From assembly GCA_046260155.1 (NCBI GenBank), contig JBJYXV010000028.1, positions 4,183 through 68,182 of the forward strand: a stretch of 64,000 bases of DNA. The letters run 5' to 3'. Below the pieces are notes generated by a model that was not told the origin of the DNA, made no database searches, and saw only the letters and a list, made by a program, of their open reading frames with translations. The position numbers were made by a program, and so were the translations under genes. Shown here in pieces: positions 16,987-27,212 of the stretch. Source of the DNA: PFL25 sp046260155. Its GTDB lineage: Bacteria > Chloroflexota > Anaerolineae > Anaerolineales > UBA4823. The first letter of the stretch is position 1, and each line of letters opens with the position of its first letter.

Positions 16987-19524
16987 ATGGGTCAACTGAT
17001 AAATTTAGTGATTGATGGAAAAGAAGTCCAGGTGCCAGCTGGTACGCTGGTTGTGGATGCTGCTAAAAAAGCAGGAGTGGTTATCCCGGTATTCTGCTAC
17101 CATCCCAAGATGGAGCCGGTTGGGATGTGTCGCATGTGTTTGGTCGAAATCGGTCGACCGCAGATTAACCGCACAACGGGCGAAGTTGAGCGCAATGATG
17201 ACGGCAGCCCCGTGGTGAAGTTTGGTCCAAAGTTGGAAACTGGCTGCACCGTGGTTGTTTCTGAAGGCATGGTCGTGCATGGTTTCAGCGATGAAGTCAA
17301 ACGGGCACGAAGGGATATCATCGAATTTTTGCTCACTTCTCACCCATTAGATTGCCCGGTATGTGATAAGGGGGGTGAGTGCCCCTTGCAGAACCTGACC
17401 ATGGAATTTGGCCCCGGGCAGAGTCGCTATCTTTACGATGAAAAGAAGCACTTCACCAAGCATTATCCCCTGGGTGAACTGATCTATCTTGACCGGGAAC
17501 GCTGCATCCAGTGCGGTCGCTGTGTCCGTTTCCAGGATGAAATTGTTGACGATGCGGTTATTGGTTTCCAACAGCGCGGGCGTTCCCTGAAAATCGTCAC
17601 ATATTCGGATCCGGGATTCGATTCCTATTTCTCAGGTAATACGACAGATATTTGCCCGGTTGGGGCGTTAACCACCAGTGATTTTCGTTTTGGAGCGCGT
17701 CCTTGGGAGATGAAGGCTGTTGCGTCGATCTGCACACACTGTCCCGTTGGCTGTAACTTGGCACTGAACGTACGCCGCGAGAACAAAACAGGTGGTGATT
17801 TTGTCATCAAACGGGTGCTGCCACGCCAGAATGAGGCGGTAAACGAGATCTGGATTTGCGATAAAGGTCGCTTTGCCCATGATTTTGCCAGCAGCAAGGA
17901 ACGTTTGACCCAACCACTTCTCAGGGTGGATGGCGAGCTGCAGCCTGTCGATTGGGACCAGGCGCTAGATTCTGCAGCGAACCAATTTCAACAAGCTGGT
18001 GCTGACCTGTTGACCCTGGTCAGCGGGCGAATCGCGAATGAGGATTTATTTAATCTACGTTCATTCAGCGATCATCTGGGGGGTAGTGCTGCTTTGTACT
18101 CTGATATGGCAGGGGGCGACCTGGTAGCAAAGGTTGGAGTAGGTCAAGGAACGAACTTCTCTGATCTGGGCGAGGGGAGCGCAATTCTTGTCGTCGCCAG
18201 CGACTTGGAAGAAGAAGCACCCATCTTCTGGCTGCGGGTTAAACAGGCTGCGGAGCGCGGCGCAAAATTGATAGTCGCCAATCCACGCTACACGAAGACA
18301 GATCGCCATGCGACCCATGTCCTGCGCTACCCGTATGGTGGGGAAGCATCGCTAGTTATGGCGATGATCAACACTCTTTCAAAGAAACGAGTTGAAGTTC
18401 CAGAAGAATATAAAGACCTTGAACGATCCGAAAAGGTCAAGGCTGCGGCCGAGGATTTCTCCGCAGCAGAAAATGCAATCATCTTGTATGGAAATGAAGG
18501 TATCGGACTGAGGTCATCGAAACAACTCGCCCAGGTTTGTTCTAATTTGCTTGTGGCGACCAACCATGTTGGTAAAAAGAACAACGGTTTGATTGCTGTC
18601 TGGCAAAGGGCGAATACCCAGGGTGCCTGGGACATGGGATTCCAACCAAGTGACAATTTAGACGAATTGATGCGCTCCAAGAAGGCATTTTACCTGGTTG
18701 CGACAGATCCTGTGGGAGATGATCCCCAGTTTCGTGGTGCTATCGAAGCAGCCGACTTCGTGGTTGTGCAGGATCTTTATCTTACAGAGACCGCCAAGCT
18801 GGCAGACATCGTCCTGCCCGCGCAATCTTTCATTGAACGCGAAGGAACTTTGACGAATGCCGAGCGTCGGGTTCAGCGCTTTTATTCTGCTGTTCCGGCC
18901 CGGCCGGGGACTCAACCAGACTTCTCGATCACCGCTCAAATCGGCCAACGTCTGGGATACGAACTCGAAGAGAAGTACACATTCCGCGTGATGGAACAGA
19001 TCGCTACCCAGATCCCCGATTGCGAGGGAATTAGCTACGGAGAGATCTGCGCAGTGGAAGAGCAATGGCCGATCATTGGTCGCAGTGATGTCTATTATGG
19101 GGGCACGACTTATGATAATTCACAGGGAATGGGCCAGCAGATCCAGCCAGCCGCTCAAAAAGGCGAATCGATACTTTTAGAACCTTTGAACCCAGAGCTG
19201 CTTTCAGGAGATGTAGAAGGAGACCTCCTGGCTGTACCAATTACTCTACTTTATGACCGGGGACAGACTGTCCTGCCCACAACTCTTCTGCACCAGCGAA
19301 TTCCAGAGCCATTTGTAAAGATTCATCCAGAAACGGCTGCGAATTTGGGAATCACCGATCGAGCACAGATCGCCCTGGAGATTGGGAGCAGCACAGTGGT
19401 TATCACTGCAAATCTGGATGAAACCATCCCGGCTGGAGTAGTACTGGTGCCGCGCAGTATGGGTATTCCCATCCACGAGCAGACTGCGGTGAAAATCGCG
19501 CTTGCTCAAGAAGTGGTAACTTAA
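16987..19524 (+). CDS. nuoG: NADH-quinone oxidoreductase subunit G
   Basis: 75-kDa iron-sulfur subunit of the peripheral arm, 845 residues. N-terminal 2Fe-2S domain (FCYHPKMEPVGMCRMCLVEIG region, residues 36-56), then the His-ligated cluster region HPLDCPVCDKGGECPLQNL and a C-x2-C-x2-C set with CPVGAL near 224. A further set, CTHCPVGCNLALNV with a distal cysteine in IWICDKGRF, would bind the extra N7 cluster found in only some bacteria. The rest is a molybdopterin-oxidoreductase-like fold (TDPVGDDPQFRGAIEAADF; TETAKLADIVLPAQSF) that in complex I has lost its cofactor. Confidence 0.96.
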   Translation: MGQLINLVIDGKEVQVPAGTLVVDAAKKAGVVIPVFCYHPKMEPVGMCRMCLVEIGRPQINRTTGEVERNDDGSPVVKFGPKLETGCTVVVSEGMVVHGFSDEVKRARRDIIEFLLTSHPLDCPVCDKGGECPLQNLTMEFGPGQSRYLYDEKKHFTKHYPLGELIYLDRERCIQCGRCVRFQDEIVDDAVIGFQQRGRSLKIVTYSDPGFDSYFSGNTTDICPVGALTTSDFRFGARPWEMKAVASICTHCPVGCNLALNVRRENKTGGDFVIKRVLPRQNEAVNEIWICDKGRFAHDFASSKERLTQPLLRVDGELQPVDWDQALDSAANQFQQAGADLLTLVSGRIANEDLFNLRSFSDHLGGSAALYSDMAGGDLVAKVGVGQGTNFSDLGEGSAILVVASDLEEEAPIFWLRVKQAAERGAKLIVANPRYTKTDRHATHVLRYPYGGEASLVMAMINTLSKKRVEVPEEYKDLERSEKVKAAAEDFSAAENAIILYGNEGIGLRSSKQLAQVCSNLLVATNHVGKKNNGLIAVWQRANTQGAWDMGFQPSDNLDELMRSKKAFYLVATDPVGDDPQFRGAIEAADFVVVQDLYLTETAKLADIVLPAQSFIEREGTLTNAERRVQRFYSAVPARPGTQPDFSITAQIGQRLGYELEEKYTFRVMEQIATQIPDCEGISYGEICAVEEQWPIIGRSDVYYGGTTYDNSQGMGQQIQPAAQKGESILLEPLNPELLSGDVEGDLLAVPITLLYDRGQTVLPTTLLHQRIPEPFVKIHPETAANLGITDRAQIALEIGSSTVVITANLDETIPAGVVLVPRSMGIPIHEQTAVKIALAQEVVT

Positions 19525-19536
19525 TAGGGTACGTGC

Positions 19537-20541
19537 ATGGATTATTTTCTGATTTTAGAGTGGGTGATAAAAGCGGTTGTAATACTCTTGTTCTGCGTAG
19601 TGGGATTTGCCTATCTCACATTTTACGAACGAAGAGCACTGGCGCGCATCCAAATCCGTATCGGTCCGAATCGAGCTGGTCCTTCAGGATGGCTTCAGCC
19701 GATAGCTGATGGCGTGAAGCTGATCTTCAAGGAAGAAGTAATCCCTGCCCAGGCTTACAAAGTGCTCTTCATCCTGGCGCCGATGATCACGGTTTTCCCC
19801 GCGCTGGTTATCTTGGCGGTGATCCCATGGGGAACAGCGATTACCGTTTTTGGACGTTCTATCCCTCTCTACCTGACCGATATCAGCGTTGGCATCTTAT
19901 ATCTGGTAGCGATCGCCTCAATTTCTGTCTATGGGATCGTACTCGCCGGCTGGTCTTCAAATAATAAATACGCCATGATGGGCGGTATCCGATCTTCTGC
20001 GCAGATGATCAGCTACGAATTAGCACTGGGCCTGGCTTTAATTGGGCCGATCCTGATCGCTGGTTCGATGAGCTTGACGAAAATCGTCGAGGCTCAACAG
20101 CCAATCTGGTTCATTGTCTACCAACCGATCGGAGCGATTATTTTTTTCATTGCATCAGTAGCAGAAGTTAACCGGGCACCATTCGATATGCCCGAAGCGG
20201 AGCAGGAGCTGACTGCTGGTTACCATGCCGAATATTCTGGTATGAAGTTTGCGCTGTTCTTCATGGCAGAATATGTTAAGATGATCGCGGTCAGCGCCAT
20301 TGGGGCGACCTTGTTCCTGGGTGGATTTCACGGTCCCTTTGTCAATCAGCTACCCATACTGGGGCCGTTCTATCTCTTTTTCAAAATATTGGTATTGCTT
20401 TTCTTATTGATATGGCTGCGCGCCACGCTGCCTCGCCTGCGGTATGACCGGCTGATGGCATTTGGTTGGAAATTCCTGCTTCCAGTCGCGCTGGCGAATG
20501 TGTTCCTGACTGCAGTTGTATTGGTATTGATCGGAGGTTAG
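19537..20541 (+). CDS. nuoH: NADH-quinone oxidoreductase subunit H
   Basis: Membrane subunit that encloses the quinone channel. Seen: ERRALARIQIRIGPNRAGP in the first cytoplasmic loop, QPIADGVKLIFKEE, and EVNRAPFDMPEAEQELTAGY, the highly conserved acidic loop facing the quinone cavity. Eight or so hydrophobic helices in 334 residues, the normal length. The stop is followed two bases later by the nuoI ATG. Confidence 0.97.
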   Translation: MDYFLILEWVIKAVVILLFCVVGFAYLTFYERRALARIQIRIGPNRAGPSGWLQPIADGVKLIFKEEVIPAQAYKVLFILAPMITVFPALVILAVIPWGTAITVFGRSIPLYLTDISVGILYLVAIASISVYGIVLAGWSSNNKYAMMGGIRSSAQMISYELALGLALIGPILIAGSMSLTKIVEAQQPIWFIVYQPIGAIIFFIASVAEVNRAPFDMPEAEQELTAGYHAEYSGMKFALFFMAEYVKMIAVSAIGATLFLGGFHGPFVNQLPILGPFYLFFKILVLLFLLIWLRATLPRLRYDRLMAFGWKFLLPVALANVFLTAVVLVLIGG

Positions 20542-20543
20542 GG

Positions 20544-21053
20544 ATGAGTGCTGTTGTCGGACTTGCGCGTGGACTGTTTACCACGCTCAAGGAAATGTTT
20601 GGAAGCCCAATAACGGTCCAATATCCGGAGCACAAGTTGCCGGTTTCGCGTCGTTTCAAGGGCCGACATTTTCTTGACCGCTACGAGAATGGACTTGAAA
20701 AATGTATTGGCTGCGCCTTATGTGCTGCAGCCTGTCCGGCAGATGCGATTTTTGTGGAAGCATCTGAGAATACAGATGAGGAACGCTATTCACCAGGTGA
20801 GCGGTACGCCAGCACATATGAAATCAATATGCTGCGCTGCATCTTCTGTGGTTACTGCGAGGACGCCTGTCCGACAGAGGCGATCATACTTGGAGATAAT
20901 TACGAATTATCTTTCTATGATCGTGAAAACGCTATCTATACCAAGGAAATGCTGATCGTGCCAGCGCCTGAGAGTGGAAATATAACACCTCAAAAGGTGG
21001 AACCAGGAACTTTTGATCGTTCAATTCCAATCATGCAGGATGCGATCGACTGA
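20544..21053 (+). CDS. nuoI: NADH-quinone oxidoreductase subunit I
   Basis: Ferredoxin-like subunit with two 4Fe-4S clusters (N6a and N6b) on the electron path to N2. The two ligand sets are CIGCALCAAACP and CIFCGYCEDACP, near residues 54-65 and 98-109. The true start is the ATG at 20544, two bases after nuoH, with GGAGG inside the end of nuoH; 169 residues. An upstream in-frame extension into nuoH is not coding for this protein. Confidence 0.96.
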   Translation: MSAVVGLARGLFTTLKEMFGSPITVQYPEHKLPVSRRFKGRHFLDRYENGLEKCIGCALCAAACPADAIFVEASENTDEERYSPGERYASTYEINMLRCIFCGYCEDACPTEAIILGDNYELSFYDRENAIYTKEMLIVPAPESGNITPQKVEPGTFDRSIPIMQDAID

Positions 21054-21088
21054 CCTGCAAGTAAAAATGGATGACACAGTTCGGGTGA

Positions 21089-21607
21089 ATGATGACTTCT
21101 GATTTTATATTGTTTATTGTCTTGGCCATTGTAGCAATTGCATCAGCACTGAGCATGCTGCTCAGTCGCAATGCAATTTACTCAGCTTTGTTCTTGGTGA
21201 TTAACTTTGCTACGATCGCGGTCTTTTTCCTGTTGCTCGGATCCCCGTTTCTGGCAATGGCACAGATCACGGTGTATGCCGGAGCGATCATGGTCCTGTT
21301 CTTATTTGTGATCATGCTGCTGGGGGCTGAACAATTGAGTCGAGATAGTGACTTGCCCTGGCAGAGACCGGTCGCCATAATACTCGGTGTTGTCCTGCTG
21401 GTTGAAACTGGAATTATTATCTATTCGCTTGGATTCCAGGATGGTCTTCTACCAAGCTTCAGTTCTTTCGCATCTGACTACGCCAGCCCGGTGGATATTG
21501 GAATGGTTCTTTTCAATGAGTACCTGCTGCCATTTGAGGTCACATCTGTGTTGTTGTTAGTTGCCATGATCGGCGCAATTGTACTTACTAAGCGTCAAAA
21601 ATCTTAG
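21089..21607 (+). CDS. nuoJ: NADH-quinone oxidoreductase subunit J
   Basis: Membrane subunit with about five helices. Conserved features: SRNAIYSALFLVINFATIAVF at the second helix and the motif MAQITVYAGAIMVLFLFVIM, whose helix contains the pi-bulge thought to gate proton pathways. 172 residues. Two ATG codons are adjacent at the start (21089 and 21092). Confidence 0.95.
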   Translation: MMTSDFILFIVLAIVAIASALSMLLSRNAIYSALFLVINFATIAVFFLLLGSPFLAMAQITVYAGAIMVLFLFVIMLLGAEQLSRDSDLPWQRPVAIILGVVLLVETGIIIYSLGFQDGLLPSFSSFASDYASPVDIGMVLFNEYLLPFEVTSVLLLVAMIGAIVLTKRQKS

Positions 21608-21662
21608 CGGTTGATCGGATATGTAGAGCCAGTAATTACTTTTTTGACGGGAGACACAAGCT

Positions 21663-21962
21663 ATGCCAGTTACATATTACTTCGTGTTATCAGCAATCTT
21701 GTTTACTATTGGTGCTCTCGGTGTTTTGATCCGTCGAAATGCGATTGTTGTTTTCATGTCCGTTGAGTTGATGTTGAACGCTGCTAACCTGTCTTTTGTA
21801 GCATTTTCCCAACTGTACAACACTCTGAACGGGCAGGTGTTGGTATTCTTCGTGATCACTGTGGCTGCTGCGGAGGTGGCGGTTGGTCTGGCACTAATCG
21901 TTGCTATTTTTAAAACGAAGCATAGTATCAATATCGATGAATTACATGAATTGAAGCAGTAG
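21663..21962 (+). CDS. nuoK: NADH-quinone oxidoreductase subunit K
   Basis: Three-helix membrane subunit, a small antiporter-like piece related to MrpC. Helices two and three carry the conserved glutamates in VFMSVELMLNAANL and VAAAEVAVGLALIV. 99 residues, exactly typical. GGGAG lies nine bases before the ATG. Confidence 0.96.
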   Translation: MPVTYYFVLSAILFTIGALGVLIRRNAIVVFMSVELMLNAANLSFVAFSQLYNTLNGQVLVFFVITVAAAEVAVGLALIVAIFKTKHSINIDELHELKQ

Positions 21963-22036
21963 GCAAAATTATGAGCCTGGTGATAAATAGGATTTGTTGC
22001 AATAAAAAAAAATGTGCTGACCTGGAGAGCTAATCC

Positions 22037-24133
22037 ATGTTCCTGAGCGAAGCAACTGCATCAGGACCAACATTCTTTTACTTGGTCCCCTTAGTCGTCA
22101 TCATCCCCCTGGCAGGATTGTTATTTAATATCATCTTTGGCAAGTGGATGGGGGAAAAGGCCATTGGTTGGATTGGCAGCCTCGCGGCTGGATTAGCATT
22201 CCTGGTATCCGTTCTGCTGGGAATTTCTCTGCTCAACCATCCTGAACAGGTGATTGTCCCGTTTCTGGAGTGGATCAGCATCGGGGATTTCGAGGTTGCA
22301 TGGGCATTCCAGGTTGACACGCTTTCGGTAACCATGATGCTGGTTGTATCCGGCGTTGGCACTTTGATCCATGTTTATTCGATTGGATATATGCACGAGG
22401 ATGTGCGTTTTCAGGGTGACCCGGGTCGCTTCCGCAGGTTTTTTGTATTTATGAATTTGTTCATCGTGACCATGATGGTCCTGGTCAGTGCGGATTCCTA
22501 CCTGATGCTTTTTGTGGGTTGGGAAGGCGTCGGCCTGTGTTCATACTTGTTGATCGGATTTTGGTTTGAGAAGGGCAAAGACGGTATTGGGAACGCGCTA
22601 GCTGCGAAAAAAGCTTTTGTCACCAACCGGATAGGCGACTTTGGCCTGTTGATTGCCCTTTTCATCATGTTTTGGACTTTCGGCACCTTGAATTTTGACG
22701 CAGTCTTTGCAGAATCTGCACAGGCAGCTCAGACTGTGATCATGGCGATAACATTATTGATGCTGGTCGGGGTTGCAGGGAAATCTGCGCAGATACCACT
22801 CTACGTCTGGTTGCCAGACGCCATGGCAGGTCCTACGCCAGTCTCGGCATTGATCCATGCTGCGACCATGGTTACCGCGGGTGTCTACCTGATCACACGC
22901 TCCTACCCATTGTATGAATCTGTCCAGCAGGTCCAGGACATTGTTGCCCTAGTTGGAGGGATAACAGCACTCTTTGCGGCAACGATTGCTGTCGGTCAAT
23001 TTGACATTAAAAAGATCCTGGCTTACTCAACCATCAGCCAGCTAGGTTTTATGGTCGCTGCGGTCGGGATTGGTGCCTATGCAGCCGGTATGTTTCACCT
23101 GGTGACGCATGCTTTCTTTAAAGCCCTGCTCTTTTTAGGAGCAGGCTCGGTTATCCTCGGGATCGAGCATGGTCACCATCACCTGGAACATTCAGGATCC
23201 GGAGATAAAGGTGGCGGTAAATTTGACCCTCAGGATATTCGCAACATGGGTGGCTTACGCACCCGCATGAAGACTACATTCTGGGTATATATTGTCGGCA
23301 CCCTGGCACTGGTAGGTATTTTCCCGTTCGCGGGGTTCTGGTCAAAGGATGAAATCCTGGTTGAGGAGCAGATTTTATTCCCGCCTGCCTATTGGATTTT
23401 AATATTTGCCGCCTTTTTAACCGCATTCTATATGGGCAGACAGGTGTTGTTGGTCTTCTTTGGCAATCCACGTTCTAAAGCTGTTGAGCATGCCAAGGAA
23501 AGTCCAGCTCTGATCAAAGTTCCCTTGATCATCCTGGCATTTTTGTCTGCTTTTGGTGGTATTTTGAATTTGCCCCGCTTGCATTCTTTTACTATATGGT
23601 TGGAGCACACGGTTAAAGTCATTCATCCGCTCGATTTCAACATCATTGCAGCGGTGATCGCAACGCTTGTTGGGCTGTCTGGCCTCCTGGCTTCCTGGTT
23701 GATTTATAGCTGGCAATATCAAAAATTGCAAGATTTGCCCCCAGCTAAAAGGCCGGATGATCCATTACGCAAGTGGTTGGGGCCGATCTTCACTGGTTTG
23801 GAAAATAAGTGGTGGGTTGATGAACTCTATTGGGCAGTGATATTAAATCCTTATATTACTCTGTCGCGCTTCCTGGCAGAAGTGATCGATTGGAACTTCT
23901 GGCATGATTGGTTTCACAACACAGTTATCGCTCGCAGTTTTGTCAGATTGGCAAACTTCCTGGCCAACGTGTTCGATTTAGGTTTCATCGATGGTATCGC
24001 AAACGGCTTAGCAAGCATCACGGTTCGTTTTGCTGGCAGCCTGCGCAAGATCCAAACTGGATACGTACGTAATTATGCATTAACGGTATTCCTTGGTGTA
24101 GTTGTGATTATCGGGTATCTGATTTTGCGTTGA
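22037..24133 (+). CDS. nuoL: NADH-quinone oxidoreductase subunit L
   Basis: Largest proton-translocating antiporter-like subunit, with a C-terminal lateral helix running along the membrane arm. Seen: FVGWEGVGLCSYLLIGFW with the conserved Glu, KAFVTNRIGDFGLLIALF, LPDAMAGPTPVSALIHAATM, the broken helix with lysine near IKKILAYSTISQLGFM, and HAFFKALLFLGAGSVI. 698 residues is longer than the E. coli protein (about 613); the extra length includes a His-rich loop (EHGHHHLEHSGSGDKGGG) and the C-terminal part. A perfect hairpin follows in the gap to nuoM. Confidence 0.96.
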   Translation: MFLSEATASGPTFFYLVPLVVIIPLAGLLFNIIFGKWMGEKAIGWIGSLAAGLAFLVSVLLGISLLNHPEQVIVPFLEWISIGDFEVAWAFQVDTLSVTMMLVVSGVGTLIHVYSIGYMHEDVRFQGDPGRFRRFFVFMNLFIVTMMVLVSADSYLMLFVGWEGVGLCSYLLIGFWFEKGKDGIGNALAAKKAFVTNRIGDFGLLIALFIMFWTFGTLNFDAVFAESAQAAQTVIMAITLLMLVGVAGKSAQIPLYVWLPDAMAGPTPVSALIHAATMVTAGVYLITRSYPLYESVQQVQDIVALVGGITALFAATIAVGQFDIKKILAYSTISQLGFMVAAVGIGAYAAGMFHLVTHAFFKALLFLGAGSVILGIEHGHHHLEHSGSGDKGGGKFDPQDIRNMGGLRTRMKTTFWVYIVGTLALVGIFPFAGFWSKDEILVEEQILFPPAYWILIFAAFLTAFYMGRQVLLVFFGNPRSKAVEHAKESPALIKVPLIILAFLSAFGGILNLPRLHSFTIWLEHTVKVIHPLDFNIIAAVIATLVGLSGLLASWLIYSWQYQKLQDLPPAKRPDDPLRKWLGPIFTGLENKWWVDELYWAVILNPYITLSRFLAEVIDWNFWHDWFHNTVIARSFVRLANFLANVFDLGFIDGIANGLASITVRFAGSLRKIQTGYVRNYALTVFLGVVVIIGYLILR

Positions 24134-24147
24134 GCAACTCCTGCTTC

Positions 24148-24168
24148 TCTCATCAAAAGATGATGAGA
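24148..24168 (+). other. intercistronic hairpin between nuoL and nuoM
   Basis: Perfect eight-base inverted repeat TCTCATCA / TGATGAGA around a five-base loop, not followed by a T run. It is therefore more likely an mRNA stability or processing element than a terminator. Confidence 0.4.
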
Positions 24169-24219
24169 TAAAGAAGATCAGGAAAGGGGCTGTTACAAAC
24201 TTTAGAACGAGGACAAGCT

Positions 24220-25731
24220 ATGAACTTCTTGCTTCACCCCCTTATATTGGTCACGTTCTTCCCATTGCTAGGTGTTTTGGTGATCCTGTTCATCAACAGG
24301 GAGAACAAAACCGTCATCCGTTGGGTGGCATTGATCACCTCACTGGTAACCTTCGGGATATCGTTGTGGGTATTGGCGCTCTTCCATCCGGCTGATCCCA
24401 ATTTACAAATGGTGGTCGATGTTCCCTGGATTGAAGTCGCAGGATGGAGGATCTCATTCTTGATGGGTATCGATGGTATGAGCATTTTACTGGTGCTCTT
24501 AACCACATTCCTGACCCCGATTTCAATCCTCTCAACCTGGACCGCCGTTGAAGAGCGGGTTAAGGAATTCATGATCTTCTTCCTGTTGCTGGAAGTAGGC
24601 ATGGTTGGTGTTTTCCTTTCCCTTGACCTGTTCCTGTTCTACGTGTTCTGGGAATTTACACTGGTTCCGATGTATTTCTTGATCGGAATTTGGGGTGGAC
24701 CAAACCGGGTTTATGCAGCGGTGAAATTCTTCCTCTATACGATGGCAGGTTCGATCCTGATGCTCCTGGCAATCCTTTGGCTGGGCATATCGCAGGGAAC
24801 GTTCTCGGTACCTGAACTGATCGCCAATGCATCAATACCAGCCAATATTCAATTCTGGCTATTCCTGGCTTTTGCAGCTGCGTTTGCCATCAAAGTACCC
24901 ATGTGGCCGCTGCACTCATGGTTGCCCGATGCACACGTGGAAGCCCCGACAGCTGGTTCAGTGATCCTTGCTGGTGTCTTGCTGAAAATGGGGACATATG
25001 GTTTCCTGCGTTTTAATCTCTCTTTATTCCCATCAGCCTCGATCAGGCTGGCACCATTTATTGGCGTGCTGGCGGTGATTGGTATCCTGTATGGGGCGAT
25101 GGTTTCCTATGCCCAGAAGGATGTCAAGAAATTGGTTGCTTATTCCTCCGTCAGCCACCTGGGTTTTGTGATGTTGGGCTTGTTTGCAATCAATTTGCAG
25201 GGGATTGAAGGTGGGATCCTGCAGATGGTAAATCACGGTATCAGCACAGGCGCATTATTCCTCCTGGTCGGAATGATCTATGAAAGGCGCCATACCCGGG
25301 AGATGGACGCCTTTGGAGGCCTGTGGAAAGTTTTACCCGTCTACGCAACGCTGACCTTGATAGTAACGTTATCATCGATGGGTCTTCCTGGATTAAATGG
25401 CTTTGTTGGTGAATTTACTATTTTGCTGGGAGCTTTTGGGTCACAGGCGCTGAACAGTCCCTGGTTTGCAGCCCTGGCAGCGATCGGTGTGATCTTGGCT
25501 GCAGTTTACCTGCTCTATATGTTCCAAAAACTTTTCTTGGGGCCGGTGGATAAGGAGGAGAATCGCGTTCTGCTGGATCTGAACTTCAGGGAAATCGTAA
25601 CCATCGTTCCCCTGCTGATCTTGATTTTCTGGATCGGATTGTATCCTTCGCCTTTCTTCAATTTGATGCAAGCGTCTGTAACCAAGCTGGTTGAAACGAT
25701 GCAGGTTGCGGCCATGGCTGGACTGCCGTGA
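24220..25731 (+). CDS. nuoM: NADH-quinone oxidoreductase subunit M
   Basis: Antiporter-like proton-pumping subunit of the membrane arm. Seen: VFWEFTLVPMYFLIGIWGG with the key Glu, KVPMWPLHSWLPDAHVEAPT, SVILAGVLLKMGTYG, the KDVKKLVAYSSVSHLGFV broken helix and MVNHGISTGALFLLVGMIYER. 503 residues, normal, about fourteen helices. Part of the H-L-M-N pumping set. Confidence 0.96.
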   Translation: MNFLLHPLILVTFFPLLGVLVILFINRENKTVIRWVALITSLVTFGISLWVLALFHPADPNLQMVVDVPWIEVAGWRISFLMGIDGMSILLVLLTTFLTPISILSTWTAVEERVKEFMIFFLLLEVGMVGVFLSLDLFLFYVFWEFTLVPMYFLIGIWGGPNRVYAAVKFFLYTMAGSILMLLAILWLGISQGTFSVPELIANASIPANIQFWLFLAFAAAFAIKVPMWPLHSWLPDAHVEAPTAGSVILAGVLLKMGTYGFLRFNLSLFPSASIRLAPFIGVLAVIGILYGAMVSYAQKDVKKLVAYSSVSHLGFVMLGLFAINLQGIEGGILQMVNHGISTGALFLLVGMIYERRHTREMDAFGGLWKVLPVYATLTLIVTLSSMGLPGLNGFVGEFTILLGAFGSQALNSPWFAALAAIGVILAAVYLLYMFQKLFLGPVDKEENRVLLDLNFREIVTIVPLLILIFWIGLYPSPFFNLMQASVTKLVETMQVAAMAGLP

Positions 25732-25750
25732 TCACTGAAAGAAGGTTCAA

Positions 25751-27208
25751 ATGACCCTGGGAGTTTTAAGCACCAACCTGATCAATATACTGCCACTAAG
25801 CATTGTTGTCCTCTGGGCTTGTGTGCTCTTGCTGGTAGATTTATTCATTCCAAAAGACAGCAAAGCATGGACCGCAGTTCTTTCAGCAGTGGGTATGCTG
25901 GTAGCGATGGGATTGTCTATCGCCCAGTTCGGAGTTGACACTCAGGCATTTGGAGGTATGCTCAGAATTGATGGGTTTTCTCAATTCCTGACTATTCTCG
26001 TGTTAGGCAGCGGCCTGGTTGCGGTGATGCTTTCCTATGATTACTTAACCCGCCTGGGGATCCAGCGCGGAGAATATTATGTGCTCCTGATGTTCTCGAT
26101 CAGCGGCATAATGTTGATGTCCATGGCAGCGGACTTGATCGTCGTATTCCTGGCTTTAGAATTATTATCAATTCCGCTCTACGTGCTTGCAGGTTTTGCC
26201 AGGCCTAGGACGGACTCGGAAGAGGCTGCCATCAAGTACTTCCTGCTGGGTGCATTTGCCAGTGGCTTCCTGGTCTACGGGGTCGCGATCGTTTTTGGGG
26301 CGACAGGATATACTGGTTTGACTGAGGTGCTGCAGGCTATTGAAGGGGGTTCAGCAAACCTGACTTTACTCGCGGTCGGTGCAGCACTGATCCTGGTAGG
26401 GTTGTCATTTAAGGTTGCAGCAGTGCCTTTCCACATGTGGACCCCAGACGTTTACCAGGGAGCTCCTTCTTCAGTTACGGCATTTATGGCTATAGGTGCA
26501 AAGGTGGGTGGTTTTGCTGCTTTGATGCGTATTTTTGTTACCTCCCTGGGAGCCCTGGCAGTAGATTTCACGGCTGTTTTGTGGGGGATCGCTGCTGTGA
26601 CAATGATCCTGGGAAATATAGTAGCCATCGCCCAGAAAAATATCAAACGCATGCTGGCTTACTCGAGCATCGCCCAGGCCGGGTATATCCTGATGGCGCT
26701 CGTCCCCTACGGGCAGAAGGAAATTGCACAAGATGCAATTGCTGCAGCTCTTCTGTACCTGATCGCATATGCCTTGATGAGTTTTGCAGCGTGGGCGGTT
26801 GTGATTACTCTTGAGAAGGCTGAGGGGAAGGGACTGGAGCTCAGCGACTATGCAGGTTTAGGGCGTAAATACCCGGTCTTGGCGATTATTATGACTGTCT
26901 CGATGCTGTCCTTCACCGGGATTCCGCCTACTTTAGGCTTCGTTGGGAAGTTCTATCTTTTCCGCAGCGTTGTCGATGGTGGTTTCATATGGCTGGCGAT
27001 TATCGGTGTGCTTACATCGCTTGTCTCTGCATACTACTACTTGAGGGTAGTGATTTATATGTACATGCAGGAAGGCGAGCCGACAGTTCACCGGGATAAT
27101 TGGGTCTACCTGATGGCAGCCGCAACCGGAATAGGGATGGTTCTATTAGGTATCTTTTCCCTCCCATTGCTCAATTGGGCGTACCAGGCAGCGATATCCG
27201 CCTTCTAA
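25751..27208 (+). CDS. nuoN: NADH-quinone oxidoreductase subunit N
   Basis: Third antiporter-like subunit, proximal to the K/J subunits, and last gene of the operon. Seen: FLALELLSIPLYVLAGFARP with the conserved Glu, EAAIKYFLLGAFASGFLVYG, VPFHMWTPDVYQGAPSSVTA, KNIKRMLAYSSIAQAGYILM and FTGIPPTLGFVGKFYLF. 485 residues, normal. A convergent terminator shared with lipA follows. Confidence 0.96.
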   Translation: MTLGVLSTNLINILPLSIVVLWACVLLLVDLFIPKDSKAWTAVLSAVGMLVAMGLSIAQFGVDTQAFGGMLRIDGFSQFLTILVLGSGLVAVMLSYDYLTRLGIQRGEYYVLLMFSISGIMLMSMAADLIVVFLALELLSIPLYVLAGFARPRTDSEEAAIKYFLLGAFASGFLVYGVAIVFGATGYTGLTEVLQAIEGGSANLTLLAVGAALILVGLSFKVAAVPFHMWTPDVYQGAPSSVTAFMAIGAKVGGFAALMRIFVTSLGALAVDFTAVLWGIAAVTMILGNIVAIAQKNIKRMLAYSSIAQAGYILMALVPYGQKEIAQDAIAAALLYLIAYALMSFAAWAVVITLEKAEGKGLELSDYAGLGRKYPVLAIIMTVSMLSFTGIPPTLGFVGKFYLFRSVVDGGFIWLAIIGVLTSLVSAYYYLRVVIYMYMQEGEPTVHRDNWVYLMAAATGIGMVLLGIFSLPLLNWAYQAAISAF

Positions 27209-27212
27209 CCTA

